The notes: generated by a model from the letters alone, not told the origin. A stretch of DNA of 64,000 bases from Betaproteobacteria bacterium (GCA_016708825.1 JADJEZ010000006.1:1-64000), one strand, 5' to 3'. Shown: positions 34,038 through 43,604, numbered from the stretch's first letter. Translations and numbers: made by a program.

Positions 34038-35774
34038 CTAGCGGCCGAGGGCCACGCCCTCGCGCCTCGGGTCGGCGCCGGCTTCCCAGCCCTTCGCGGT
34101 GCGCCGGATGCCGGCCAGCCCGCTCGTCATGTCGATGGCGCGCACCTCGTGACCCATCGCCTTCAGAGCGGCGGAGACCGCTTCGAGTTCCGTGCCCTTC
34201 TCGATTTCCGTGGGCCCGCCGCGGCTGCCGAAGTTCGGCAGGTCGATCGCGGATTGCATGTCCATCCTCCAGTCGAGCGTGGCCACGAGGGCCTTCGCGA
34301 CGTAGTTGATGATGAGGCTTCCGCCGGGGCTGCCGACCACCTGCTCCAGCCGGCCCGACTTCGCTTCATAGACCACGAAGGGCCCCATCGAGCTGCGCGG
34401 GCGCTTGCCCGGCGCCACGGAATTGGCGACGACGCGGCCTTCCTCCAGGGGCTGGAAGTTGAAGTCCGTGAGCTCGTTGTTGAGGAGGAAGCCGCGCACC
34501 ATCTGCTTCGAGCCGAAGAAGCCCTCGATGGTGGAGGTCATCGAGACCGCGTTGCCCTGCCCGTCCACGATCGCGATGTGGCTGGTCCCCGCGACCTCGT
34601 CCACGGGATCGTCGGCCATCGCGACCTTGAGCCCTGGCGGCGTTCCCGGCTGCGCGCGGACCATGGACTTCTCCGCGGCGATCAGCTTCGCGCGCTCGGC
34701 GAGGTAGCCGCGGTCCACGAGGCCGGCCACCGGCACGTCGACGAAGCGGTCGTCGCCGACATAGCGGTTGCGGTCGGCGAAGGCGAGGCGCCCGGCCTCC
34801 GAGAGGAGATGCACGGCCTCTGCCGAACCCGGCCGCACCTTGGCCATGTCGCGGCCCTCGAGCATGCCCAGCATCTGCAGCACCGCGATGCCGCCCGACG
34901 AAGAGGGAGGCATCCCGCAGAGATTCCAGTCCCGGTAACGGCCGCACAGCAGTTCGACATCGCGGACGCGGTAGCCCGAAAGATCCTCCAGCGTCATGGA
35001 ACCGGGGTTCTTGTGGCCGCGCACGGCGGCCACGATGTCCGCGGCGATCTCGCCCGTGTAGAAGGCGTCCGAGCCCCCGGCGGCCATGGCCCGGAGCGTC
35101 TTCGCGTACTCCGGGTTCTTCACCAGGGTGCCCACCGGCAGGGGCTTGCCGTCCGCGCCGAAGAAATAGGCCCGTGTCGCGGGCTGATCCGCGAGGCTCT
35201 TGTCCTTGCCCACCAGCTCGAAGAGGCGGGGCGACATCGCGAAGCCCTTCTCGGCGATCTCGATCGCGGGCTGGAAGAGCGCGGCCCAGTCGAGCCTGCC
35301 GTGGCGCGCATGGGCCACTTCGAGCAGTCGCAGCGTGCCGGGCACGCCAACGGACCGGCCCCCGACCACCGCGGCCTGGAAGGGCATCGACTTGCCGTCG
35401 GCGCCGACGAAGAGCTGCGGTTGCGCGCCCGAGGGCGCCGTCTCCCGGCCGTCGTAGGCGAGCGTTCTCTTGCCCTTCGCGTCATGCACCAGGAGGAACG
35501 CCCCGCCGCCGAGCCCGGAAGCGTGCGGCTCGACCAGCCCCAGGACGAGTTGCGTGGCGATCGCGGCATCCACCGCGGCTCCGCCCTTGTCGAGCATCCG
35601 CCGGCCCGCCTCTGCCGCGAGCGGGTGCGCGGCGACGACGACGTGCCTCTGCGCGGCAACGAGCGGTTTCTTCGTCCAGCCGCTGGGCGGCTCCGGTTGC
35701 GACGGCCGAAGCTGCGCCGTCGCGCCGAGGGAAATGGCGGCGACGAATGCGGCGAAGAGGACTCGTTGTTTCAT
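34038..35774 (-). CDS. ggt: gamma-glutamyltransferase
   Basis: 578 residues with a signal peptide (cleavage near residue 21). It is a self-cleaving periplasmic enzyme that takes gamma-glutamyl groups from glutathione. The cut site and catalytic Thr397 lie in VAGTSHIAIVDGQGNAVSMT; upstream MPPSSSGGIAV and downstream GSPGGSLIINYV form the substrate and oxyanion sites. Full length for the family. It follows the dehydrogenase gene by 26 bp and may share its transcript. Confidence 0.88.
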   Translation of the reverse strand: MKQRVLFAAFVAAISLGATAQLRPSQPEPPSGWTKKPLVAAQRHVVVAAHPLAAEAGRRMLDKGGAAVDAAIATQLVLGLVEPHASGLGGGAFLLVHDAKGKRTLAYDGRETAPSGAQPQLFVGADGKSMPFQAAVVGGRSVGVPGTLRLLEVAHARHGRLDWAALFQPAIEIAEKGFAMSPRLFELVGKDKSLADQPATRAYFFGADGKPLPVGTLVKNPEYAKTLRAMAAGGSDAFYTGEIAADIVAAVRGHKNPGSMTLEDLSGYRVRDVELLCGRYRDWNLCGMPPSSSGGIAVLQMLGMLEGRDMAKVRPGSAEAVHLLSEAGRLAFADRNRYVGDDRFVDVPVAGLVDRGYLAERAKLIAAEKSMVRAQPGTPPGLKVAMADDPVDEVAGTSHIAIVDGQGNAVSMTSTIEGFFGSKQMVRGFLLNNELTDFNFQPLEEGRVVANSVAPGKRPRSSMGPFVVYEAKSGRLEQVVGSPGGSLIINYVAKALVATLDWRMDMQSAIDLPNFGSRGGPTEIEKGTELEAVSAALKAMGHEVRAIDMTSGLAGIRRTAKGWEAGADPRREGVALGR

Positions 35775-35800
35775 GGTCTTTCTCCGTGCTTTGCGATGGG

Positions 35801-37288
35801 CTACTGGATGCCGCCCAGGCAGACGTACTTGATCTCGAGGAAATCCTCGACGCCGTACTTCGACCCCTCGCGCCCCAGGCCCGACTGCTTCACGCCGCCG
35901 AAGGGCGACATCTCGTTGGCGATGACGCCGGCGTTCACGCCGACCAACCCCGTCTCGAGCCCCTCGGCCACGCGGAACACCCGGCCGATGTCGCGCGAGT
36001 AGAAGTAGGAGGCGAGCCCGAATTCCGTCGCGTTGGCGAGCGCCAGGGCCTCGGCCTCGTCCTTGAAGCGGAAGAGCGGTGCCACGGGCCCGAAGGTCTC
36101 CTCGCGCGAGACCTTCATCTCCGGCGTGACGCCCGTGAGGAGTGTCGGCTCGTAGAAGCGCGGGCCCTGCGTGGAGCGCTTGCCGCCGAGGATCACCTTC
36201 GCACCCTTGGCCACCGCGTCGGCGACGTGTTCCTCGACCTTGGCCAGTCCCTGGTCGTCGATGAGCGGGCCGATGGTGACTCCCGCGTCCGGTGCCCTTG
36301 CCCACCTTGAGCGCCTTGACCTTTTCCGCGAGCTTCGCCGCGAAGGTGTCGTAGACGCCGTCCTGCACCAGATGCGGTTGGCGCACACGCAGGTCTGCCC
36401 GGCGTTGCGGTACTTCGAGGCGAGCGCGCCTTCGGCCGCGGCGTCGAGGTCGGCGTCGTCGAAGACGATGAAGGGGGCGTTGCCGCCGAGCTCGAGCGAG
36501 AGCTTCTTCACCGTGTCGGCGCTCTGCCGCATGAGGATGCGGCCCACCTCGGTCGAGCCGGTGAAGGTGAGCTTGCGCACCACGGGGCTCGCGCAGAACT
36601 CCTTGCCGATGGCGGGCGCATCTCCGGTCACGATGTTGATCACGCCCTTCGGGAACCCGGCGCGCTCGGCGAGCTCGGCCAGGGCGAGCGCCGAAAACGG
36701 CGTCTGCTCCGCGGGCTTCAGCACGAAGGTGCAGCCCACGGCGAGCCCCGGCGCCATCTTGCGGGTGATCATCGCGTTGGGGAAGTTCCACGGCGTGATC
36801 GCGGCGCATACGCCGATGGGCTGCTTCAGCACGAGGAGGCGCCGGTCGGTCGTGGGGGCGGGGATGGTGTCGCCGTAGATGCGCTTCGCTTCCTCCGCGA
36901 ACCACTCCACGAAGGAGGCGCCGTAGAGGATCTCGCCCTTCGCCTCGGGAAGCGGCTTGCCCATCTCGGTGGTGAGGATGAGCGCGAGGTCGTCGGCGTT
37001 GGCGACGATCAACTCGTACCAGCGGCGCACGATCTTCGAGCGCTCCTTCGCGGAAAGCGCGCGCCAGGCGGGCAGCGCACGCTCGGCGGCGGCGATGGCG
37101 CGCTTCGCCTCGGCCGCGCCCATGTCGGGCACGGAGCCGACGATGGAGCCGTCGGCGGGGTTGTCCACGTCGAAGCGCTTGCCGGAGTCGGCGTCGGCCC
37201 AGGCGCCGTCCACGTAGCACCGGTCGCGGAAGAGCGCGGGGTCCTTGAGGGGGGGCGGGGACAGCTTGCGATCGACGACGGCGCTCAT
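35801..37288 (-). CDS. gabD: NAD(P)-dependent succinate-semialdehyde dehydrogenase, double frameshift
   Basis: 495 residues in one open frame. It oxidises succinate semialdehyde to succinate in 4-aminobutyrate breakdown. TPWNFPNAMITRK, FTGSTEVGR, ELGGNAPFIVFDDAD, and NAGQTCVCANR (catalytic Cys) are present, and EETFGPVAPLF ends the core. About 27 residues after ANRIW are nonsense (Arg/Ser-rich), while a second frame there reads LVQDGVYDTFAAKLAEKVKA, the expected sequence. Two opposite one-base shifts near 36,372 and 36,290 explain it and leave the frame open. Aldehyde specificity is inferred from overall similarity. Confidence 0.82.
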   Translation of the reverse strand: MSAVVDRKLSPPPLKDPALFRDRCYVDGAWADADSGKRFDVDNPADGSIVGSVPDMGAAEAKRAIAAAERALPAWRALSAKERSKIVRRWYELIVANADDLALILTTEMGKPLPEAKGEILYGASFVEWFAEEAKRIYGDTIPAPTTDRRLLVLKQPIGVCAAITPWNFPNAMITRKMAPGLAVGCTFVLKPAEQTPFSALALAELAERAGFPKGVINIVTGDAPAIGKEFCASPVVRKLTFTGSTEVGRILMRQSADTVKKLSLELGGNAPFIVFDDADLDAAAEGALASKYRNAGQTCVCANRIWCRTASTTPSRRSSRKRSRRSRWARAPDAGVTIGPLIDDQGLAKVEEHVADAVAKGAKVILGGKRSTQGPRFYEPTLLTGVTPEMKVSREETFGPVAPLFRFKDEAEALALANATEFGLASYFYSRDIGRVFRVAEGLETGLVGVNAGVIANEMSPFGGVKQSGLGREGSKYGVEDFLEIKYVCLGGIQ

Positions 37289-37378
37289 GGGGATTCCTCC
37301 TCGGCAGAAGAGGGAAAGTATAGCGCGGCGGGCAGGGCCTTCGCGTATCATGGGCCGCTCTTCCACGAGGAGATTTCC

Positions 37379-38971
37379 ATGCGTCGATTCCTGGCCGTCG
37401 CACTTTCCGCCGCCGTCCTTTCCGCCGCCGCCCTCGCCGAAGCGAAGACCCTTCGCTGGTCGAGCCAGGGCGACTACCTCACCGCCGACCCCCACGCGCA
37501 GAACGAGCTGCTCACCAACTCGATCAACGGGCACGTGTACGAGCCGCTCGTCGTGCGCGGCAAGCAGTTGGAGATCCTGCCGGGCCTCGCCGCGAGCTGG
37601 AAGCAGACGGGCCCCACCACCTGGGTGTTCACCCTGAGGAAGGGCGTCAAGTGGCATGACGGCTCCGACTTCAACGCAGACGACGTGGTCTTCTCGATCA
37701 AGCGCCTGCAGGGCGAGACGTCCAACTTCCGCGTCTACGGCAACGCCGTGGGCGAGCCCCGCAAGATCGACGACTTCACGGTGGAGTTGACGACACCCGT
37801 GCCCAACCCGGTGATGCTCGAGATGCTCGCCAACAGCCTCTACATCATGAACAAGGCCTGGTGCGAGAAGCACAACCTCCTCAAGGCGCAGGATTTCAAG
37901 AACAAGGAGGAAAGCTACTCCTCGCGCAACGCCATGGGCACGGGGCCGTTCACCCTCGTCTCGCGCCAGCCCGACGTGAAGAGCGTGTTCAAGAAGAACC
38001 CGAACTGGTGGGGCCTGAAGGAAAAGGGCTACTTCGACGGCAACGTGACCGAGATCGTCTATTCGCCGGTGAAGTCGGAGAGCACCCGCATGGCCGCACT
38101 CCTCTCCGGCGACCTCGACTTCATCCTCGACCCGCCGGTGCAGGACATCGAGAAGCTGAAGCAGCAGAAGTCGATCAAGGTCTACGAGGGCCGCGAGAAC
38201 CGCATCATCTTCCTCGGCATGGACCAGGCCCGCGAGGAGCTCCTCTACTCGAACGTGAAGGGCAAGAACCCCTTCAAGGACAAGCGCGTGCGCCAGGCCT
38301 TCTACCAGGCGATCGACGTGGACGCGATCAACAAGGCGGTGATGCGCGGGCTCTCCGTGCCCACGGCCGTGAACCTGCCCAACCCCATCCGCGCGGGCAT
38401 CCCGAAGGAGATGGACAAGCGCTACCCGTACGACGTCGCGGCCGCGAGGAAGCTGCTGGCGGAGGCCGGCTACCCGAACGGGTTCGAGCTGACCATCGAC
38501 TGCCCGAACAACCGCTACATCAACGACGAGAAGATCTGCGTGGCGGTAGCGGGCATGGTGGCGAAGATCGGCATCACCATGAAGGTGAACGCGATCCCGC
38601 GCGCCCAGTTCTTCCCGAAGGCGCAGAAGATGGACGTCTCCATGTACATGCTGGGCTGGGGGGGTGCCACGACGGATGCGATCTTCACCCTGCAGCCCGT
38701 GCTGCACAGCCGCAACGACAAGGGCGACGGCGACTACAACTGGGGCAACTACAGCGACCCTGAGTTCGACGCGCTCATCGACGACGCCAAGGGCGACACC
38801 GACCCGAAGCGGCGCCAGGAGACCATCATCAAGGCGATGAAGCGCCACCACGACATGGTCTTCCACATCCCGCTGCACCTGCAGGTGATCCCGTGGGCTT
38901 CGCGCGCCAGCGTCTTCGTGATCCATCGGCCGGACAACTGGCTCCAGGCCACGTGGGTGAAGATCAAGTAG
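37379..38971 (+). CDS. peptide-type ABC transporter substrate-binding protein (SBP_bac_5)
   Basis: 530 residues with a signal peptide ending near residue 20 (ALAEA). Periplasmic binding protein of the DppA/OppA type: KTLRWSSQGDYLTADPHAQNE, WKQTGPTTWVFTLRKGVKWHDG, FNADDVVFSI, GTGPFTLVSR, and the CPNNRYINDEKICVA segment. Ligand may be a peptide, but many such proteins bind other compounds. GAGGAG lies 8 bp before the ATG. A closely related gene follows at once, without permease genes here. Confidence 0.88.
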   Translation: MRRFLAVALSAAVLSAAALAEAKTLRWSSQGDYLTADPHAQNELLTNSINGHVYEPLVVRGKQLEILPGLAASWKQTGPTTWVFTLRKGVKWHDGSDFNADDVVFSIKRLQGETSNFRVYGNAVGEPRKIDDFTVELTTPVPNPVMLEMLANSLYIMNKAWCEKHNLLKAQDFKNKEESYSSRNAMGTGPFTLVSRQPDVKSVFKKNPNWWGLKEKGYFDGNVTEIVYSPVKSESTRMAALLSGDLDFILDPPVQDIEKLKQQKSIKVYEGRENRIIFLGMDQAREELLYSNVKGKNPFKDKRVRQAFYQAIDVDAINKAVMRGLSVPTAVNLPNPIRAGIPKEMDKRYPYDVAAARKLLAEAGYPNGFELTIDCPNNRYINDEKICVAVAGMVAKIGITMKVNAIPRAQFFPKAQKMDVSMYMLGWGGATTDAIFTLQPVLHSRNDKGDGDYNWGNYSDPEFDALIDDAKGDTDPKRRQETIIKAMKRHHDMVFHIPLHLQVIPWASRASVFVIHRPDNWLQATWVKIK

Positions 38972-40595
38972 TCCGCAGTCGGGCGAACCGGGGGCCGGTA
39001 CCGGCCCCTTTCCTCGCGCGGGTTTTCGCCGCGGGCCTCGCGTCGGCCCTGCTGCTCGCGGCCGCGCCCGCGGAGTCGAAGCCCTTCAGCTGGTCGTCGC
39101 AGGGCGACTTCCTCACCGCCGACCCGCACGCGCAGAACGAGGGCATCAACACCCTCCTCTCCTACCACTTCTACGAGCGCCTCACGGCGCGCGACCGCAA
39201 GCTCGCGCTCATCCCCTCGCTCGCCACGTCCTGGGAGCAGGTCGACGCCACCACCTGGCGCTTCCGCCTGAGGAAGGGCGTCAAGTTCCACGACGGCACG
39301 CCCTTCACCGCCGACGACGTGGTGTTTTCCATCGAGCGCGCGCAGCTTCCGAGCTCCAACTACAAGACCTTCGCGGTGGCGATCGGCAAGCCCCGCCGCA
39401 TCGACGACCACACCGTGGAGATCGCCACGCCCGGCCCCACGCCGATCCTGCTCGAGTACGTGAACACGATCATGATCATGAGCCGCGCGTGGGCGCTGAA
39501 GAACGGCGCGCAGAAGCCCCAGGAATTCAAGAACGCCGAGGACACCTTCGCCTCGCGCAACGCCAACGGCACGGGGCCCTTCCGGTTCGTCTCCTGGGAG
39601 CCGGAGGTGAAGACCCGGCTCGTGAAGAACCCGGACTGGTGGGGCATCGCGGCGGGCCGCTTCGAGGGCAACGTGACCGAGGTCGTCTACCGGCCGATCA
39701 AGTCCGACGCCACGCGCATGGCGGCACTCGTCTCCGGCGAGATCGACTTCGTGCTCGACCCGCCGCTGCAGGACATCGCGCGGCTCAAGACCAGCCCGCA
39801 GGTAAGCATCCTCGAGGGGCCGGAGAACCGGGTCATCTTCCTCGTCATGGACCAGACCCGCGACGAGCTCGCGTACTCAAGCGTGAAGGGCAGGAATCCC
39901 TTCAAGGACCCGCGCGTGCGCCAGGCGCTCTATGCCGCCATCGACGTGGAGGCGATCGGCTCGCGGGTGATGCGCGGGCAATCGGCGCCGACGGGATCGA
40001 TGGTGCCGGCGCGCGTGTCGAGCCCCGCCTCCGTCGAGCCGCGCCTGCTGCCCCACGATCCCGCGCGCGCCCGGAAGCTGCTGGCCGAGGCCGGCTACCC
40101 GAACGGGTTCGAGACGCAGCCCTCTGCCCCAACAACCGCTACGTGAACGACGAGCGCATCTGCACGGCGCTCTCCGCGATGTTCGCCAAGGTGGGCGTGA
40201 AGACCTCCCTCGCGCTGCTGCCGCGCGCGCAGTTCTTCCAGAAGGTGGACCTCACCGACTTCGCGATCCACCTCTACGGCTGGGGCGGCGCGCCGACCGA
40301 CCCGGGGCTTATCCTCGGCCCGGTGCTGCACTCCTTCGACGGCAAGGGCAAGGGCGATTTCAATTCCGGCAAGTTCCGCGACGCCGAGCTCGACCGCCTG
40401 ATCGAGGCGAGCGAGGTGGAGATGAACACGGCCAGGCGCGCCGCGCTCATGGAGCAGGCCCTGCAGCGCGTGCGCACGAACGTGCTCACGATCCCGCTGC
40501 ACCGCCAGGTGATCCCCTGGGCGGTGCGCAAGGGCGTGCGGGTGTTCCACCGCCCCGACAACTACCTCGAGATGACCTGGGTGGTCGTCGACTGA
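38953..40595 (+). CDS. peptide-type ABC substrate-binding protein, paralogue, frameshifted
   Basis: Paralogue of the gene before it (FSWSSQGDFLTADPHAQNE, FTADDVVFSIERA, GTGPFRFVSWE). The frame breaks near 40,115-40,130: GYPNGFETQ is followed by nonsense, while CPNNRYVNDERIC continues in the next frame to 40,595. One missing base explains it. The start is unclear: no ATG lies before the signal peptide (FAAGLASALLLAAAP); GTG 38953 overlaps the gene before and would read through the palindrome at 38,991. The 5' end may also be damaged. Joined, the protein has the expected length for the family. Confidence 0.72.
38991..39010 (+). terminator. palindrome with short T run, possible terminator
   Basis: A perfect palindrome GGGGCCGGTACCGGCCCC (38,991-39,008 approximately) is followed by TTT, 20 bp after the stop of the first binding-protein gene. 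It could end part of the transcription, lowering expression of the second copy. Confidence 0.45.
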
Positions 40596-40675
40596 AGGAC
40601 GCCCGCGTCGCCGGGCCGCCCGAATGGACAGGCTGCGCCTTTGTCACTTGGAGGCTGGAAGGCCGGAAATCAAGT

Positions 40676-40704
40676 ATTGAAACCTGCGCACCTCGCCTCC
40701 AGTT
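40676..40704 (+). promoter_or_regulatory. possible heat-shock (sigma-32-type) promoter
   Basis: ATTGAAA (40,676-40,682), 14 bp, then CTCCAGTT (40,697-40,704) resembles the sigma-32 consensus CTTGAAA and CCCCATNT. It lies about 55 bp before two hsp20 genes, which fits their expected control. Pattern match by eye only. Confidence 0.4.
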
Positions 40705-40759
40705 TCGGGGTCATGGCCGCCCGGATGGGCCGGCACCTGACCCGAAAGGAGGAATGCAC

Positions 40760-41194
40760 ATGGCGTACCAATCCCCGTTCCCCCGCGATCTCTTCGCGGA
40801 ACTCGACCGTCTGCAGCGCGGCATGCAGCAGGCATTCGACATCTCCCCGAGCATCCGCGGGCTCTCCTGGGGCGGCTTCCCGGCGATCAACGTCGGGGCC
40901 ACGCCCAAGTCCGTCGAGCTCTATGCCTTCGCCCCGGGGATCGACCCGGCGAGCCTCGACGTGCAGGTCGAGAAGGGCGTGCTCACCGTCGCCGGCGAGC
41001 GCAAGGCCGACCCGCTCCCCGACAAGGCCACGATGCACATCGACGAGCGCTTCGCCGGGCGGTTCCGCCGCGTGGTGACGCTGCCCGACGACGTCGACGC
41101 GACAGGCGTCGAAGCCCGCTACCGCGACGGCGTGCTGCACATCAGCGTCCCCCGCAAGGAAGACGCGCAACCCCGTCGCATCGCCATCCAGTAA
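40760..41194 (+). CDS. Hsp20/alpha-crystallin small heat-shock protein
   Basis: 144 residues from the ATG at 40760, 7 bp after AAAGGAGG; ATG 40754 is too close to that site. A holdase chaperone. The N-terminal arm has PRDLFAELDRLQRGMQQAF, the alpha-crystallin domain runs from about residue 40 (INVGATPKSVELYAFAPGI) to 135 and includes GVLTVAGERK and the closing YRDGVLHISVPR strand. A short C-terminal tail follows. Paired with a second hsp20 13 bp later, probably one heat-induced transcript. Confidence 0.9.
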   Translation: MAYQSPFPRDLFAELDRLQRGMQQAFDISPSIRGLSWGGFPAINVGATPKSVELYAFAPGIDPASLDVQVEKGVLTVAGERKADPLPDKATMHIDERFAGRFRRVVTLPDDVDATGVEARYRDGVLHISVPRKEDAQPRRIAIQ

Positions 41195-41206
41195 GGAGAG
41201 AAAGCC

Positions 41207-41590
41207 ATGAACGACCAGAGCACCACCCCCGCCCGCCGGGCCGCCCAGGCCCCGGCTGAAGCCGCCCTCCTGCCTCCCACCGACGTGATCGAGGACAGCG
41301 GCGGCATCACGCTCCTCGCCGACCTTCCGGGCGTTCCCAAGGACGGCCTGCACGTGCACGTCGAGGCCGGAACCCTCACTGTCGAAGGCGAGATCGCGCT
41401 GCCCACGCCGGGCGCCATGGAAGGCACCCATGTCGAGGTGGGGCGTTCGCGCTACCGCCGGGCCTTCACGCTTTCGAAGGAACTCGACGCCGACAAGGTG
41501 AGCGCGGAGTTCGCCAACGGCGTGCTGAAGCTGCGCATCCCGAAGGCCGCGCACGCGCAGCCCCGGCGCGTCGACGTGAAGCTCGCCTGA
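41207..41590 (+). CDS. Hsp20/alpha-crystallin small heat-shock protein, second copy
   Basis: 127 residues. Short Ala-rich N-terminus, then the alpha-crystallin domain (DVIEDSGGITLLADLPGV, GTLTVEGEI, FTLSKELDADKVSAEFANGVLKLRIPK). Tandem Hsp20 pairs usually form mixed oligomers, with the shorter protein as partner; inference here. GGAGAG precedes the ATG. Followed by two strong hairpins. Confidence 0.9.
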   Translation: MNDQSTTPARRAAQAPAEAALLPPTDVIEDSGGITLLADLPGVPKDGLHVHVEAGTLTVEGEIALPTPGAMEGTHVEVGRSRYRRAFTLSKELDADKVSAEFANGVLKLRIPKAAHAQPRRVDVKLA

Positions 41591-41656
41591 GGCGCTCCGG
41601 GGAACGCTTCCCCGTAGCGCCACGAAGCCGCCTTCCAAGACGGGAGGCGGCTTCGT
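41591..41656 (+). terminator. double hairpin after the hsp20 pair
   Basis: First hairpin: GGCGCT...AGCGCC outside and GGGGAA-CGC-TTCCCC inside. Second: ACGAAGCCGCCT (41,622-41,633) pairs perfectly with AGGCGGCTTCGT (41,645-41,656). No strong T run, so termination strength is uncertain. Confidence 0.6.
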
Positions 41657-41811
41657 CACGGCCGGACTCCGGCGCGCAGTCCGGGCTTTTCCGCGGCGCC
41701 GGCGCCACGGGCGCCCGGGCCCCGCTATACTCCGCGCGCTGCCCGCCCTTTCCATCCCGCATCGGCAGCGGGCGATCCCGAACCGGCCGCTCCACCACCT
41801 GGAACCAACCC

Positions 41812-42684
41812 ATGAAGATTTCCGCGCTGCTCTCCGTAGCCTTGATCGCGACGTGCCTCTCCGTGGGCGACGCCGACGCCGCCCGGCGTTTCGGCGGCGG
41901 CGGCAACCTCGGCAAGCAGCGCCCTGCCCCGGCGATGAAGGAAGCGCCCAAGAGCGCCCCCGCAGCCGCGCCTGCGCCGGCACAGGCCGCTCCCGCGGCC
42001 ACGCCGCCCACGCCCGCCGCCCAGCCCGGCTTCATGAGCCGCTGGGGCGGCATGATCGCCGGGCTCGGCATCGGCGCGCTTATCGGCTCGCTCTTCGGCG
42101 GCCACCTGGGCGGCATGGGCGGCATCCTGATGCTGCTCGCGGCCGCCGGACTCGCCTTCATGGCGTACCGCGCCCTGGCCTCCCGACGGCAGCCGGCCAC
42201 TGCCGCGCCCGCGCAATTCGCGGGCCTCGATGCCGGGCAACCGGCGCGCCCGCCCCTGAACATCGGCGCCGGAATTGCGGACACGGCGACACGGCCCGCA
42301 CCGGCCATACCTCCGGGATTCGAGACGGAGCCCTTCCTGCGCGTGGCGAAGACCTCCTTCATCCGGTTGCAGGCCGCGCACGACGCGAAGGACCTGGACG
42401 ACATCCGCGACTTCACGACGCCGGAGATGTTCGCGGAGATCGCGATGCAGGTCCGCGAGCGCGGCGACGCCCCCCAGAGGACCGAGGTCGTGAGCGTGGA
42501 CGCGAGCCTCGTCGAAGCCGTGGTCGAGGGCGACTATGCCATTGCGAGCGTGCGCTTCGTGGGCCTCATCCGCGAGTCCGAAGGCGCGAACCCCGAGCCC
42601 TTCGACGAGACCTGGCACGTGCGCAGGAGCCAGGTCGACCGCAAGGCGACGTGGCTGATCTCGGGGATTCAGCAGGCGGCCTGA
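41812..42684 (+). CDS. Tim44-like domain membrane protein
   Basis: 290 residues. A signal or anchor segment at the start, a Pro/Ala-rich linker (residues 40-75), then GGMIAGLGIGALIGSLFGG and LMLLAAAGLAFMAY (two Gly-rich helices at about 80-120). From residue 165 comes a Tim44-like domain: FLRVAKTSFIRLQAAHDAKDLDDIRDFTTPEMF and the closing ETWHVRRS. Bacterial members are inner-membrane proteins of unknown role, perhaps in transport or protein binding. Confidence 0.82.
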   Translation: MKISALLSVALIATCLSVGDADAARRFGGGGNLGKQRPAPAMKEAPKSAPAAAPAPAQAAPAATPPTPAAQPGFMSRWGGMIAGLGIGALIGSLFGGHLGGMGGILMLLAAAGLAFMAYRALASRRQPATAAPAQFAGLDAGQPARPPLNIGAGIADTATRPAPAIPPGFETEPFLRVAKTSFIRLQAAHDAKDLDDIRDFTTPEMFAEIAMQVRERGDAPQRTEVVSVDASLVEAVVEGDYAIASVRFVGLIRESEGANPEPFDETWHVRRSQVDRKATWLISGIQQAA

Positions 42685-42742
42685 AGGGCGAGCCTTCCTG
42701 CGCCGGGATCAGGGCCGCCCGGCGACCCGTGCGCCGCGCGAC

Positions 42743-43600
42743 CTACGCGGGGCGTTGTCGATTGCCGCCGCGGTGCAGGACCCGATTCGACGAAAGCACT
42801 TCGCCCGCCGCGTGGGACTCCAGCCCCGCGAGCTTCGCGTAGTGCGGCGTGAAGTCCGGCGCCGTCGCCTCGAAGAGCTCGCGGAAGTCGCGGATCGCGA
42901 AGTAGGTTTCCTGGAAGCTGTCGATCTTGTAGGCCGTGCGCATGATCCGCAGCAGGTCGAAGCCGATGCGGTTGGGCTCGTCGCTCTCGACGCAGTGCGG
43001 CAGTTCCCCGCCCGAGGACAGGATCCCCGCGCCGTAGGTCTTCAGGCCTTCGGACGTCTCGATCAGGCCGAACTCCACGGTGTACCAGTACAGGCGCGAG
43101 AGCATCTCGATGGCGCCGAGCGCGTCCGCCTTGAGCCCGCCCCGGCCGTACGCCTGGAGGTAGTCGGCGAAGACCGGGTCGAAGAGCAGGGGCACGTGCC
43201 CGAAGAAGTCGTGGAAGACGTCGGGCTCGACGATGTAGTCGAACTCCTCGGGCGTGCGCAGCCACACCGTCACCGGAAAGCGCCGATTGGCGAGGTGTTC
43301 GAAGAAGACCGCGTCGGGAAGCAGCCCCGGCACCGCCACCACCTGCCAGCGCGTGGCCGCGGCGAGCCTGGGGTTCACGGCATCGAAGCGCGGGATCGCC
43401 GCGCCAAAATCCAGCGCCGAGAGCGAGGCGATGAATTCGCGGCACGCGTACTTCGGCACCAGGGCCGCCTGGCGCTCGTACAGACGGCGCCAGAGCGCGT
43501 GTTCCTGCGGCGTGTAGGCGGGCCAGTCCTGGTCGACCGTGTAGTCCGGCCGCATCCGCGAATAGTCGCCGCGCAGGTTGTGGGTGGTTTCGCCGGTCAT
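42743..43600 (-). CDS. phhA: phenylalanine 4-monooxygenase
   Basis: 285 residues. It hydroxylates phenylalanine to tyrosine with tetrahydropterin and O2. Iron ligands are His130 and His135 (FHDFFGHVPLL) and Glu176 (YWYTVEFGL). The bacterial single-domain form, without the regulatory ACT domain of the animal enzyme, and of normal length. It is the last gene in the hppD-hmgA-fah-phhA run and feeds tyrosine into the same pathway. Confidence 0.92.
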   Translation of the reverse strand: MTGETTHNLRGDYSRMRPDYTVDQDWPAYTPQEHALWRRLYERQAALVPKYACREFIASLSALDFGAAIPRFDAVNPRLAAATRWQVVAVPGLLPDAVFFEHLANRRFPVTVWLRTPEEFDYIVEPDVFHDFFGHVPLLFDPVFADYLQAYGRGGLKADALGAIEMLSRLYWYTVEFGLIETSEGLKTYGAGILSSGGELPHCVESDEPNRIGFDLLRIMRTAYKIDSFQETYFAIRDFRELFEATAPDFTPHYAKLAGLESHAAGEVLSSNRVLHRGGNRQRPA

Positions 43601-43604
43601 GGCG

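Noticed and set aside
34038..37403. A single 1,121-residue minus-strand frame that appears to fuse a dehydrogenase-like region to gamma-glutamyltransferase
   Set aside because: Its first half is the wrong frame of the dehydrogenase gene, except for the short segment between the two frameshifts. Gamma-glutamyltransferase has its own start and signal peptide at 35,774.
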